Assembly: GCA_934045905.1 (NCBI GenBank)
Contig: OW203762.1
Coordinates: forward strand, 47,517,411 to 47,581,410
Length of the DNA stretch: 64,000 nt
Source of the DNA: Leuctra nigra
Lineage: Eukaryota > Arthropoda > Insecta > Plecoptera > Leuctridae
Reading direction: 5' to 3'
Part shown: positions 1 to 11,123 of the stretch, piece by piece
How the letters are laid out: each line of letters begins with the position of its first letter
Position numbering within the stretch: the stretch's first letter is position 1
Program-made: the position numbers and the translations under genes
The notes under the pieces: model-generated
What the model was told of the DNA's origin: nothing
The model's database searches: none
The model's input: the letters and a program-made list of their open reading frames with translations, nothing else

Positions 1-824
1 TTACTCAGAGCAGGTGATTGTTTATTCAATGAAGAATCTCACGAATTACACATCAAGTGTTTAGGAAGCCCGTTAATCACTAAACACCCAACACCGTGTT
101 CAAGTTTATTTATTTTCAAAGATGCTAAATAGCGAGTGCAAGTATTTGAGTATTTAACTTGAACATGGCACAGTTTGTATAAAAAACCAGGGGAATTGTA
201 GTAATATAGTAGATGTGAAATCCACCTGAGTCATGCGTTGAGAAGATATGAAGATCGAGCTCCAGTGATCTCATTCTGACATGCATCATGGCAGACGTCG
301 TGTCACGTCGTTCTGATGACAGCCCAAGACGACGGCCGTGCAGAGGGACGGGACTAGACCCAGGGTCTTCTGATGTCAGTCGACTGCCTGGAGACGCTTC
401 CAGAACATAAGTTGTTTCCTAAGTTGATTTTCTTAACTAAATGATGGCATAAGTTAGAACAACACTGAAAAATAATTCGACTACAAAGTAATGGGGGATA
501 CAATTGACAATGTAGAGTGGAGGATGCATGGGATTTGGTTTTTTAGTTCTCATTGCAACATTTTGTAGAATAACTTCGTACTTTAACTTATTGAAAGATT
601 ATGGAATAAACATGAACAACTAATGAGCTCTCTATCATGTTGATTTGATGTCGCTATTTTGCTTCAATACAAATACAATATGGTGATGATGAGGATGATA
701 ATTGAGGGGCCTCGTCGATGAACAACTAACGTTTGCTCGCGCAACGCAAGCCACTTTTTCAATAACGTGTATACTTAAATTTCCGACAGATGGAACCTTT
801 CTTATATTTTTCGTAGATAGCTCG
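1..824. other. No gene seen
   Basis: Only short chance ORFs. No splice-framed signal peptide, TATA-plus-ATG unit or RNA gene could be recognised. The right edge abuts a Helitron-like repeat. Confidence 0.6.
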
Positions 825-1716
825 TTGAGCGAGCGTAGCGAGCGTCACCACGGTACTCTTATGGAACTTTCTCTGTGTGTTTTTGTTTTTTTGTCTGCAC
901 TACCCAGGTCAAACGGCACAACCAATCGATCTGAAATTTTGCACACATACTAACGTAATCTATGCGGTCTCTGGGATCGTTTTTGAACGGAATCCTGTGA
1001 TTGGTTCAAATTTTAGAAAAATTATCTTTCGATTGGTTGGTCCGATCAATTTGAAATTTAGCAAAGTCATTGCAATCAACATTATACCCAATCATAAAAA
1101 GTTTCAGCCAAATCCTCCCATTGGTTCAAATTTGAAACAATTTTTCCTGTGATTTTTGAAATGTAAACACGAACCGATTGACCGATCAACTTAAAACTTC
1201 GCATGGTCATTGGTACCAACATTTAAGGTATTTTTGCCAGTCTCAGTCTAATCAGTACAGATCAGTCTAATCTGTAGTTATTTTCAAAAGTTTTTGTCAT
1301 TTTAGGGACATTTTATTCCATAATCTTGAAATATTTGTAAAATGTATACTACATTTTCATCCCTGCCTTCTTTAAGCTTCTGCTCCAAGGCATGTAGAGC
1401 AGCCAAGCAGTCCACAATTTACAATAAAACTAGCGCATATCAAATCGGATGCAGTACGAAGGCCAAATCTTCCAATTGGTAGTTTAACAAATTTTGCATT
1501 GTGATGGCCTGTGATGGGTTGTCAAAAGCTGGAAAAAGTATGTAGGAAAGTCACGACACAATGGATCTGATATTCATCCAGAGTTCGTATGGAGATTGGA
1601 AAGTTGCAGAGAAAATCGTCTTATGCCGTGTCCTTTATCGTAACCGATGATCGTGACTGGGGATGTTGCATGTTCTGTGCTCGCTCATCAACGTGTTACA
1701 CTAAGCGTTTTCCTAG
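825..1716 (+). mobile_element. Helitron-like non-autonomous repeat, copy 1
   Basis: It starts TTGAGCGAGCGTAGCGAGCG and ends TTTTCCTAG followed by T. A short hairpin-forming segment (CGCTC ... AAGCG around a central ACG-GT core) lies about 9 bases before the end. Ends of the form CTRR followed by T with a 3' hairpin are Helitron hallmarks; the usual 5' TC is absent. The internal sequence has recurring blocks such as 'atcgatctgaaattttgcacac' variants, shared with copies at 5100-5726 and 11796-12659. No transposase or helicase is encoded, so the copy would depend on a partner. The short ORFs inside are repeat by-products. Confidence 0.6.
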
Positions 1717-1794
1717 TATTTTCGTAGGCTATGTCAGAAATTCCGTTGAGAAATTCAAGTATACACAACATTGAAAGCCATGAGCGGGCAATAA

Positions 1795-1970
1795 TGTAAG
1801 ATAGTTGGTTCATCGACGCGGCCTCTCTATAATGGCCGATGGGACGGTTGGAAAGAGGCTGTCGTGGCCTGTTTGTAGGGAATCGAGGTAGCATTTTCAT
1901 CTCAGCTGAGAGAAACCGCGGGAAAACCTCAGTCAGGAAAGACGGCCTCTGGAATCGAACCCACATTTAT
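1795..1970 (-). repeat. tRNA-derived SINE-like copy
   Basis: On the minus strand a B-box-like GGGTTCGATTCC (about 1950-1963) is followed by a 'tgactgaggtttt..gtttctct..gctgag' block. Related blocks recur at 28375, 38555, 52625 and 57215. The layout fits a SINE with a tRNA-like head. The exact ends are not defined. Confidence 0.5.
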
Positions 1971-3401
1971 CTTTAACGTCTATACATCTAATCGACAGGG
2001 GGTTTGAATACATTTTAGCAAAGACAATCAATCAACCCTTCTAAGCAACACACACATCATACCTTCTAAAGACCACCAGTATTATAATTAACCATGTGGA
2101 CAAATGTAGTGATATGTAAATAATATCGCAAACATAAACATAGCATTCCGAAGGGAAATTCACTAAGATTGGACTTTATCTCAATGTTATGGTGAAACGC
2201 GAACGTGACCGACAGAAGTCAGCTGTGAGTGTTTGGAAGTTCCAGCACTTGAACTTGACTTGACATGAGTGAGTGAAACTGAAGTAATTACATGTTGCAA
2301 TCTACATGTTTACTGAGTTCAGTGGTTTACTGGCGGTAAAACCTGCATGTGGGATGGGAATTTCGAAATGTCTTTTGTTTCGAAATTAGACGAATACGCA
2401 TCTCCGGAAGTGTAATTATCTGTCAATATAAATTAATTGTCTCAAATACAATTCAAATTCCCATGTGTACCAATTTCAATGGCAATACCTGTAATTACGA
2501 GCTGTGGATATTGACCGATTCTCGGGAAATATTGTTTCTTTTGCTCTGTTAATCAACGAAAAAGCGGCAACGGATCACCGGAAAACGTGTTCCACTCTTA
2601 TTTGTTGAAACCCAAAGCATTAGGCAGTTTCATTGTTGTAGGCCATGATGCAACAATATACTAGCTAGAAGCGTAGAGATAGTTATACCATGGTTGTAGG
2701 CATACTATAGGCGTATATTATGCGCGTGTCAATGAAAATTTGAATACATACATACCTACATTTCTCCTGAAAAATTATAAATGGCGTTTTTGAGAGACAG
2801 TAAACAATAAACATACAATTTCTCTTTATTGAAAAAGGACGATCTTTTTAAAAAGAATCAATGGAAAAGTTAATAGCTAAGAACTACAATTCTTCAATAT
2901 AGTCAATGGCATGCTCTCAGTTTTTCAGTCATTAAATTGATATTAATTTCTTTGATGTCAGAAGCGCTATCTCTGAAAAGATCAAAGCATCAGCTTATAA
3001 AACTTCATGTCAGAGTTCATAAGTTTACTTCAAATGGTAAATAAAGTCTGTTCCAATTTAAAATCTCTGAGAGGTTATTAGTAGAGCTATTGGAGACTCT
3101 TGCAGTCAGCCATCTAGCAATGCAAGAACGTGACATGATAAAATTAATATATTTAAATAATTGTTCATTAGATATTTTAAAAAATGTTATTGTAGATTTG
3201 TCAGGGGCATGTTATATATTTTAATGTGATACTTCGTGATATGCTTATTGTGTGTTTTAACTTAAGTACTAAAGTCTGATTTAATTATTTGTGATTTTGT
3301 TGTTTTTGTGTGTACCTACTTCTATTGTGGAACATTGGGTCCCGTTGCCAATAAATTAATTAATAATAATAATAGCCTTGGTAATAATAAAATCTAGTGG
3401 A
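1971..3401. other. No gene seen; AT-rich
   Basis: No supported coding exon. The end (about 3345-3375) has an AATAAA-like stretch and a short (TAA)n tract resembling a retroposon 3' end, but no protein remnant could be read with confidence. Confidence 0.5.
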
Positions 3402-4780
3402 GCGGTCGCTCCACCCAGCCAAGTCGTACTATACACTCACACTCACTCAACATACCGTAATTGCCTAATAAACTGAGGAGCAGACCAAACACTTTTACTG
3501 TAAGCAACAACATAGCATTTTCGGCCTACTGGATCATAAAATTGGAAAACCTCACATTGTTGTGAAATATCTTAATTTCGAGCTATGGCCCACCCCACTC
3601 CATATACTAAATTTGGGAACAATAGGTTATGCCATTTGCGTGCTAGAGGGCCGTGAAAACAGTGAAATTACACCCCTTTTAAAACCTATCTGATGATGAT
3701 GATAATGATATCAGGAAACACCGCTATCACCGCCACAGCCTAAACGGCTTAGCCGATCGATCTGAAATTTTTACCACATGTGCACTTTTGGCGTCTGAGG
3801 TGCCTTTTTATAAAACCAACCGGAAGCCGCCATTTTGAAACCGGAAGTGACGTCATATCTCAAAAACGGCTAGACCGATCGGAATGAATCTAGCGCCAAA
3901 TGATTCAGACGGTCATCTATGTGGAATATCAATAGTTGAAATAGAAATGTACTATTACCGAAACCGGAAATGACGTCATAAAAATTAAAAACATACTGAA
4001 TCAACTCTTTATGCAATAAAAATATATATTCAGAAGGCTTATACTGAGACATAACATTTATAGAAACAAATTATAGGTGGCAGTAATTTCAGCCGCCATT
4101 TTGAAAACCGGAAGAGATGCCATATATCGAAAACGGCTTGACCGATTGGAACGATGCTTTCACAAATCTACGTGGAATATCACTTTAAGCTTATATTTAG
4201 CACCATACACAATTTTTCATAGTAACTATTCGGAAATGGCTTATTTTTTTAAAGGAATTAGTCATTGTTGCTCCGATATGTGTTACAAGTTATGTAAATA
4301 AACTAAAAAAATGAGTGATATCCCCATAAAAAACACTCCGTGTAAAAATGCCAGCCAAGTCTCTTCAACTATAAAAAAAATAGAAGAAATCTAAAAATTC
4401 AGCACTGAAAAGGAGTGATATCAAAAAATTGGGCCAAGTCGAAACTTAATTTGAAAAACTAAAATATACTTGGCGCATCGTTTTTTACGGCATTATAGGG
4501 TAGATAGATTTTATGTACATCACACATCTGGCCTATACTTCTAAACGATCTATATGCACGATGCGCCAAGTATATTTTAGTTTTTAAAATTAAGTTTCGA
4601 CTTGGCCCAATTTTTTCATATCACTCCTTTTCAGTGCTGAATTTTTAGATTTCTTCTATTTTTTTATAGTATGTAATATGTATGTAACGTGTACAATAGC
4701 TGTAAAGCTAAATAAATGGATACTACTACTATAGTTGAAGAGACTTGGCTGGCATTTTTACACGGAGTGTTTTTTATGGG
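3402..4780 (+). mobile_element. Dispersed repeat, family 'CCAGCCAAGTC', copy 1
   Basis: The whole segment is matched in inverse orientation by 42005-42966. Both copies share the outer GCTCCACCCAGCCAAGTCG end, a 'cagaccaaacacttttactg' block, a 'gatcgatctgaaatttttac' block and a terminal foldback. The left end contains CCAGCCAAGTC and the right foldback contains GACTTGGCTGG, so the ends are partly inverted repeats. No coding capacity is seen. It is probably a non-autonomous DNA transposon, possibly a composite. Confidence 0.6.
4322..4780. repeat. Foldback (long inverted repeat) inside the family copy
   Basis: The arms begin CCCCATAAAAAACACTCCG and read inward through 'gccaagtctcttcaact', a polyA stretch and 'cttggcgcatcg'. 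The mirror arm ends at 4780 with the reverse complement. The centre is unique. The same foldback, slightly diverged, sits at 42005-42376. Confidence 0.8.
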
Positions 4781-5099
4781 TAGGTAGGTACTGGTAATGT
4801 GCGATCTTAACAGGAAAGTGGAAAATAATGTTCATGAAGATTGACAGTGTAAAGTCTTTATCAAACCAGTCATGTCACAAAATTTGAAATTGCATGTTTT
4901 ATTACAAAATGGATGATACTGAAATTACACAAAAACACATGGTCGGCGTTAACGGAGGAAAAGAGATCTTGAATCACAAACAAACCTCAAGCTAGGTTTC
5001 ATAGAGCTTTCCAGATACATAAGCATTCACTGGCATCCTTGGATGCAAAATCAACAAGATACCTTCAAATAAGCTGCTTCAAGAGCAGCTGCTGACTAA

Positions 5100-5726
5100 T
5101 TGAGCGAGCGAAGCGAGCGTCTCCTTTTGACTCTTTTGACACGGACCTCTGTTTTTTTTTTTTTTATTTTTATTTTTTTTGGCTGTTGACTGGAGCAATG
5201 GAAGTCGCACCGTTTCACCGATCGATCTGAAATTTTGCACACATGTAGAGACAACCTTTTCTGTTTGCTGACCCCAATTTTTTTTTAAATCCATTGATTG
5301 CTTAAAATTTAAATAAATATATCCTGATAGGTTGAAAAATGAAAATGGTCTTCGATAATTCTGATCAAACTCATATTTTGCATGGTCATTAAGACCAACA
5401 TTGTCTCTTATTTTACAAATTTTCATCCCTATCAGTTAAGAACGTACGCACTTATTGACATTTTTAATAGCTGTCAGAGATGAAGTATCGAAATAACTGT
5501 TTTTCCTCTGCCACATAGATCTGATTTGCTTTAGGAACCACAGTGCTCAGATGCTATTTTCACGTTTCAATGAAAAACAGATACATTTATGTTGACAGAG
5601 TGGATAATTTTTCAATTCAATATGGATGTATATGTTTCTGTGCGTTCTGTACGCATTTCCGGTTTGAGAATTTGTTCTACGTACCCGTGCTCGCTCATCA
5701 ACGCGTTACACTGAGCGTTTTCCTAG
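5100..5726 (+). mobile_element. Helitron-like non-autonomous repeat, copy 2
   Basis: It begins TTGAGCGAGCGAAGCGAGCG and ends GAGCGTTTTCCTAG followed by T. A CGCTC...GAGCG hairpin around ACGCGT stands 9 bases before the end. The mirror copy near 14940 holds the unoccupied site: flanks 'gctgctgactaa' and 'tttatctc' here are joined there as gctgctgactaatttctctc. Insertion was therefore between A and T without an obvious target duplication, as expected of Helitrons. It is shorter than copies 1 and 3. Confidence 0.7.
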
Positions 5727-5807
5727 TTTATCTCAAAACAAAACTTCTGAACTGAAATGACACAAGTTTTCTGTCTCTCGTTAGTCCCCTCTATACATTG
5801 TCCTGGG

Positions 5808-5940
5808 GGGCTATTCTAAATTCCCGTGTCGTCTCGTTTCACGTGATACGGGCTCACTGCACACTGGAGTGCTACCTATTTAACACGGTAGTGACGCCGT
5901 ATCAATTGATACGAGACGACAAGGGAATTTAGAATAGCCC
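5808..5940. repeat. Foldback MITE a (GGGCTATTCTAAATTCCC)
   Basis: The termini GGGCTATTCTAAATTCCC and GGGAATTTAGAATAGCCC are exact inverted repeats. The stem continues through 'gtcgtctcgt...gatacg'. It is flanked by TCCTGGG on both sides (5801-5807, 5941-5947). Confidence 0.85.
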
Positions 5941-5946
5941 TCCTGG

Positions 5947-6070
5947 GCTGGGATCGAGTAAAATGACAACTTCCTTGTCACGGTGACAAATCCCTAGAAG
6001 ACCGTGAATAACATTGAGATGAGAAGCTTGTCGCTACGACAAGGGAGTTGTCATTTTACACGATCGCAGC
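5947..6070. repeat. Foldback MITE b (GCTGGGATCG...GTAAAATGACAACT)
   Basis: Its inverted termini read GCTGGGATCG and CGATCGCAGC, continuing 'gtaaaatgacaact'. It is flanked by CCTGG (5942-5946, 6071-6075). The loop contains 'gtgaataacattgagatgag', the core also found in both arms of the palindrome at 6868-7211, so these are one family. Confidence 0.8.
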
Positions 6071-6075
6071 CCTGG

Positions 6076-6219
6076 GGGCTTATTCTCGAAAAAGTTACCA
6101 CGTCATAACTCCCAAGTTATGATTCATAAGGAGGTTTGTCCTATCTCTCACCATGTTAATATTATGACTTTTTTATGATTCATAACTTATGACCTGATAA
6201 CTTTTTGGAGAATAAGCCC
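6076..6219. repeat. Foldback MITE c (GGGCTTATTCTC...GTTA)
   Basis: The termini GGGCTTATTCTCGAAAAAGT and its near reverse complement enclose a loop with 'cttatgattcataac' motifs. CCTGG flanks it at 6071-6075 and 6220-6224. A degenerate relative may lie at about 19555-19680. Confidence 0.8.
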
Positions 6220-6867
6220 CCTGGACCCTTATTCCTGAAAAAAATCACGCATCCGAAGTAGACTGACGCGCTATCTGTGCGGTGGAATGACGAAATTTTT
6301 GATAGAGAACATTGCCTTGTAACGCTATGGCCAGCGTGTAAAAAGCAGAAATATGAATAAAGAAATACGTAATATTAGCTTGTTCCTAAGTAAAACTGTT
6401 TGCTGCGTTGTGGTATGCTTGAATTCATTTCGCAATGTGCTAATCCTTCGACGTATTAATTTCCAAATAAAGTTACTTAGACAGAGAAAATAAAATGTTC
6501 GACTGGAATGCAAAGTCAAGTGTTGAAGTGACACGAAAATATCGGTTTTGTTTATGTAAACTTTGATGAATCCAGTGGGCTGTGGCATAATCGGGCATTA
6601 TAAATATTTTAAAACAAAATCAGTAATAAACTAACTTCAGTCTGTTTTACTTCAGCACAAGCCAATATTCTTATTTCTTTATTTACATTTCTACAATTTA
6701 ACACGGCGGCCATATCTTTTTCAATACTTCGCCCTCACAATTCATTCGAATTCATCCACCAGGTAAGCGCTAATTGTCGTGCTAGTGGCGCGCCTATGGC
6801 TATTTCGGAGGCCTATAACATCGATACTCAAGTTATTGTACAGAATAAGTTCTTGATTTGGGTTCAT

Positions 6868-7211
6868 GGATGGGATTACATAAAATGACAACTTACTTGT
6901 CGCAGCGACAATTTTCTCATTTCAATATTATTCACGGCCTTCTCGCTGCGACAAGTAAGTTATCATCTTATGTGATCGCACCCCAGAGGTGGGATTCTAT
7001 AACTCCATTGCGATCGCTTAGCAATTTCTTCCATAAGGATTAACATTGAAATAATTGCTAAGCGGTCGCAATGGAGTTATAGAATCAGGGCCCAGGGGTG
7101 CGATCACATAAAATGATAACTTACTTGTCGCAGCGAGAAGGCCGTGAATAACATTGAAATGAGAAAATTGTCGCTGCGACAAGTAAGTTGTCATTTTATG
7201 TAATCCCATCC
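6868..7211. repeat. 344-bp nested palindrome of two foldback families
   Basis: Outer arms 6868-6984 and 7095-7211 are 117 bases each and near-perfect reverse complements. Each arm is itself a foldback of the MITE b family. The centre contains a different foldback with 34-base arms (6993-7026 and 7053-7086, GATTCTATAACTCCATTGCG). The mirror copy of this region has the empty site at about 14757-14762. Similar ORFs on both strands here are products of the palindrome. Confidence 0.85.
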
Positions 7212-7302
7212 CTGGTGTATGATTGCCACAGCGGCGGGAAAAGACACAATCGTTTATTATCAGCGAAAACGCCGAGTGACTAACCTTGTATTTATATATG
7301 TA

Positions 7303-8021
7303 CAAAAACAAAAACTTGTAAAAAAAAACTGCCAAGCACCTTCCCACTTAAAACAATTGAGATCTAAAAGAAGGGCCAAGCAATAATATATTGTTTAAAC
7401 ATTTTAGCACTTAAAATTCGTGAAATCATTTCGCCCGGTTACTGCCACCAAGCACAACACTAAAAACCTAATGTTGTGTCCAAATTTGAAGAATACAATC
7501 TAAGTGAACCATCATTGTAAACTTTAACAAAATTATAAAAATTAAAAATGACTTAAAGTAAATTTAAAATCGAAATTAAAAAAATTTAAAATAAAGCTTG
7601 GCGCATTGTGTCAAGAAGAAGGCAACATTAGAAAGAAGATGACGATAAAGGAGCCGAAGAAAGACAGAAAGTAGGAAGCAGATAGAGGAAGTCTACAATA
7701 TGGTCGGTGCAAATTCAATGCGCCAAGCTTTATTTTAAATTTTTTTAATTTCGATTTTAAATTTACTTTAAGTCATTTTTAATTTTTATAATTTTGTTAA
7801 AGTTTACAATGATGGTTCACTTAGATTGTATTCTTCAAATTTGGACACAACATTAGGTTTTTAGTGTTGTGCTTGGTGGCAGTAACCGGGCGAAATGATT
7901 TCACGAATTTTAAGTGCTAAAATGTTTAAACAATATATTATTGCTTGGCCCTTCTTTTAGATCTCAATTGTTTTAAGTGGGAAGGTGCTTGGCAGTTTTT
8001 TTTTACAAGTTTTTGTGTTTG
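7303..8021. mobile_element. Foldback transposon with 306-bp arms and TA target duplication
   Basis: Arms 7303-7608 and 7716-8021 have equal length and are almost identical reverse complements, from CAAAAACAAAAACTTG to GCTTGGCGCATTG. A 107-base spacer separates them. TA stands on both sides (7301-7302, 8022-8023). There is no coding capacity. It shares the 'ccaag/cttggcgcat' motifs with the foldbacks at 4322 and 42005. Confidence 0.85.
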
Positions 8022-8025
8022 TACA

Positions 8026-9199
8026 ACATGTCATATGGGGTATAAGTTTATAGCAGCTTTCACTGATCATTAAGTGTTACCTATCATTACAGTTAACGCC
8101 AACAACGTCGCTTCTTGTCTAAAGTTTTCTGTTTTTCTTTCAATAGTTCCGAAGTTAGTATAACGAAAGGGTCCATTTCTTTTGGTTGAATTTGAGTTAT
8201 ATCAAATTATAATTTGTTAAAAGTTCACAGCTTTGAGTCATGTGAATAACGTAAATTGTAGGTGTATTGTTCCGGTGTAAACCGGAATTTGTGCGTTCAT
8301 CTCGTAAAACGCGTATTTGTCGCCACTTGGTAAACTGAAAGGTACACGAAAGATGATTGCAAATGCGTTTCCTCATTTTTAAATTCTCCCATGTTCACTT
8401 TTTTATGTCAAAGTTCCGAAGTATAAACTCAATTGGTAAAGCGTGCAGGCTTACAGATGTTTACAACACATTTTAAATAAAATCCGGATGGTTTTTGGAA
8501 GGCAATGTAACTTAAAAGGAACTTAGTTAAGATTAACTAGCTGAGCCACCTGGTGTTTATAGTGCTGGTGGGAAGGAGTATGACGGGTGATGAAATTTAC
8601 GCTACCCGCCTTACTCGCCTATGTATGTACACGGATAGCATGGGCCGGCCTATACCTGGCATCTCCACCTCTCTGCCTCTCCCTGTCAGGTCAACTTAAT
8701 GTTTACATTTGTTTGTTCATGGCAAATACGATCGATGTCCATTTAGTATTGTTGTCTTCTTCTATAGGTACTTGTAAACAGTTATCGAGCTTGCATTTTA
8801 ATTAGTCCACAGATCTTATTTAGTGATTATTATATTGTTTTGTGATGTTGCTGTGGAAGATAATATTTTCATATTTTCAAACCAGGAAACAACTTCGTGC
8901 TATTGCCTAGATACTTGAAGAATATTATTGTATTGCCGATGTAAACAAGCCAGACCACTTCCGTATATAACGTTCGTATCAAAACCAATGTTTATTTTAT
9001 TAGTGTCAGATTAGGAGGAACATCAGTTTCAGTTTCATTTATTTCCATTAAACAATGTCACTTGATGAGACTTTGACTCACAGTTTGGAAATAAATCATA
9101 ATAATTTAAAAGCGTTTTATTATTCTAACTTTTTAACGTAAGCATTGTTGGATGATGAAATGAAATTTAAATCTCTCATACCCACAGATTTCCATTAAT
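8026..9199. other. No supported gene
   Basis: One suggestive item only: an ATG at 8590 opens MKFTLPALLAY and meets a GTATGT donor-like site, resembling a signal-peptide first exon. No TATA box and no partner exon were found, so it is not called. Confidence 0.4.
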
Positions 9200-9790
9200 T
9201 TACACACCTATAAATACACCTTGCATGGACCCTTTAGCGTAGTTTCTTGTTTATTGTAACCGAGCTTCTAAGATTGACAGATTATAACATCTGAAATAAT
9301 GAAATAATTTTGATTAAGTTGTAAACACCTAATATACCTAGTAATGGAGCCATTTTGTGTGGTTTCTTGTTTCGTAACTGAACCATCAAGATTGACAAAT
9401 TAGCAAAATTAAAATAATTAAATTTATTTTAGAAACTTAAAGTTGTGATCACGTAATGGATGCACGTAATGGAGCCTTTTTGTGTGGTTTCTTGTTTCGT
9501 GTTGTTCTTGTTTTTTGTTGAGCCACCAATATTGACAAATTAACTCTATTTTAAATATTAAATAAGTGTGACAAATGAAAAGTTGTAAACACCTAATACA
9601 CTGAATATTAGTAATGGAGCCTTTACTGAATTTTACTATTTACTTAATTAACTGAATTTTACATAATTAAATAATTCGGATAAATTATAAGCTGTGACAA
9701 CCTTATGCACCCAGTAATGGAGCCTTTTTGTGTGGTTTCTAGTTTAGTAACTGAGCCACCAAGATTCTGTTGATTAGCATGACCACGAAT
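9200..9790 (+). repeat. Degenerate tandem array, unit about 100-140 bp
   Basis: About five repeats built around 'taatggagcctttttgtg', then 'tggtttcttgtttcgtaac', then 'gagccaccaagattgac' start near 9228, 9347, 9472, 9614 and 9714. Copies differ by indels. No open frame runs through the array. Confidence 0.75.
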
Positions 9791-9900
9791 TGTTTTATTG
9801 CACAACTTTACGTACAACGTATACATTGACAATCATTATTAGAGTCCAATGAGAATAATATTAAAAAGAGTAGCTATGTAATCGTTGAATGTATTCGGAT

Positions 9901-10652
9901 TAGAGGTGAGCGCGTGACGTGAGTCACGCGTGACTCACGCGTGACTCACGACTTTTAGCGTGAGTGTGCGTGAGTGTGCACACCACTGCTATAAGTCGTG
10001 CGTGAGTGTGCAAAGTTACTGGTCACGCGTGAATCGTGACACGCGTGTCACGCGTGACCATTATTTTTGCCATTTCAGCTTCCCAAATTGGTTTTTATTT
10101 CGTGAAAAACAAAAAAAAATGCCCTGCGGGGCATGATTACTTTTAATTAGAAAAACAAAACATTGTCAACAACAGATTTCTGTGCATTTTGGCCAGGGCT
10201 TAGTGTTCAGGAAAGTTGCGATTGTTATTTCAAATTATGGACCCTTGATAAGCAAATTTAAATATTTTATGCATACAACCTAAGTTTATACCTATAAGAA
10301 AAGAGATGTAAAGGTGGTCCGTGGCCAAATTGCATTTCTCATGCTACACTTGACTCAACCGTTCTTTGTAAAAAAAAAGAGCTGCGTTGTGTATCAAAAA
10401 TATGAGAACTGACTTAGAGGGACCTGACCTAAACAAAGTATTTGATTTTGTAGTTAACAATGTGCGTGACTGTGCGAGAGTTGTAATTCGTGAGTGTGCG
10501 TGAGTGTGCATGAGTACATAAGATTTGCTGCGTGAGTGTGCGTGATCGTGAGCGAAATGACTAACCCGCGTGCGTGAGTGTGCGTGAGTGAAATACGTGC
10601 CCGCGTGACGTGACCGCGCGTGAGTAAAAAATCACTCACGCGCTCACCTCTA
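9901..10652. mobile_element. hAT-type MITE, 752 bp
   Basis: The terminal inverted repeats are TAGAGGTGAGCGCGTGA at both ends. An exact 8-base target duplication ATTCGGAT lies at 9893-9900 and 10653-10660. An 8-bp duplication with TAGAGGTG-like ends is characteristic of the hAT superfamily. Dense GTGAGT/ACTCAC and ACGCGTGA motifs fill the subterminal zones (9905-10060 and 10460-10650). No transposase is encoded. The minus-strand ORF over the right end is the repeated GTGAGTGTGC motif in translation. Confidence 0.93.
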
Positions 10653-10733
10653 ATTCGGATTAACATTTTGAATATATACACAAGAAGGTTAAACATTTTT
10701 TAAGTAAATAAAAAGATAAAAAATAAAACGTTT

Positions 10734-10807
10734 GTTACGGGGATCGAACCCGGCAACGCCGTGATCGAAGTCACTTGCCTCATGTGACCGAGCCAATTCG
10801 CCACAAT
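10734..10807 (-). repeat. tRNA-like sequence (SINE head or tRNA pseudogene)
   Basis: The minus strand has an A-box-like TGGCTCGGTCACATGAGG and a B box GGGTTCGATCCC with a pairing T stem. The anticodon arm has only a 4-bp stem and a 6-base loop, and the acceptor stem does not pair convincingly, so a functional tRNA is unlikely. Confidence 0.5.
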
Positions 10808-11049
10808 GAAATATAAACCTGTGTAGTATATCAAAGAAGAAAGGTGGAGCGTAAAACGACGTGCGCAATTCCTGATTCCCTGATATCTTCACTGTTCACG
10901 ATGGCAACCGGCGTGCCGCGATGGCGATGTTTCTGTCTATTGATGATCTTCACAGCATCCATTGGTAGTCTCATTTATTAAAAATGTATCCAGGAATCAT
11001 CGCTTATACAAATTAAAAAGGAATAATAGGAACAAAAAGTTTTATTTCC

Positions 11050-11123
11050 GGGACCGAGAATCGAACACGGTAAGCTTGTGTCGAAGCAAGCTGCTTTAGA
11101 CAACTGTGCTATATAGGCCGACG
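11050..11123 (-). repeat. tRNA-like sequence (SINE head or tRNA pseudogene)
   Basis: The minus strand reads TAGCACAGTTGTCTAAAGC (A-box-like), an anticodon-like stem GCTTG...CAAGC with CTTCGA in the loop, and the B-box-like TGTTCGATTC. It lies in the same orientation as the unit at 10734. The 8-base anticodon loop argues against a functional tRNA. Confidence 0.5.

Larger units (their letters stand above)
5803..6772. mobile_element. Composite insertion flanked by ATTGTC
   Basis: The mirror copy at about 14830 lacks this whole block and has a single 'attgtcgtactcc'. Here ATTGTC occurs at 5797-5802 and again at 6773-6778, so the block looks like an insertion with a 6-base direct repeat. Its left 420 bases are the three-foldback chain. 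6225-6772 has no gene and begins with a degenerate end resembling the third foldback ('cccttattcctgaaaaa'). Confidence 0.6.

Noticed and set aside
6858..7347. Two similar ORFs (MGLHKMTTYLSQRQ...) on opposite strands, at first sight a conserved protein
   Set aside because: They are the same palindromic MITE read from both arms.
10734..11123. Two candidate tRNA genes on the minus strand
   Set aside because: The anticodon loops have the wrong size and the acceptor stems do not pair, so SINE heads or tRNA pseudogenes are more likely.
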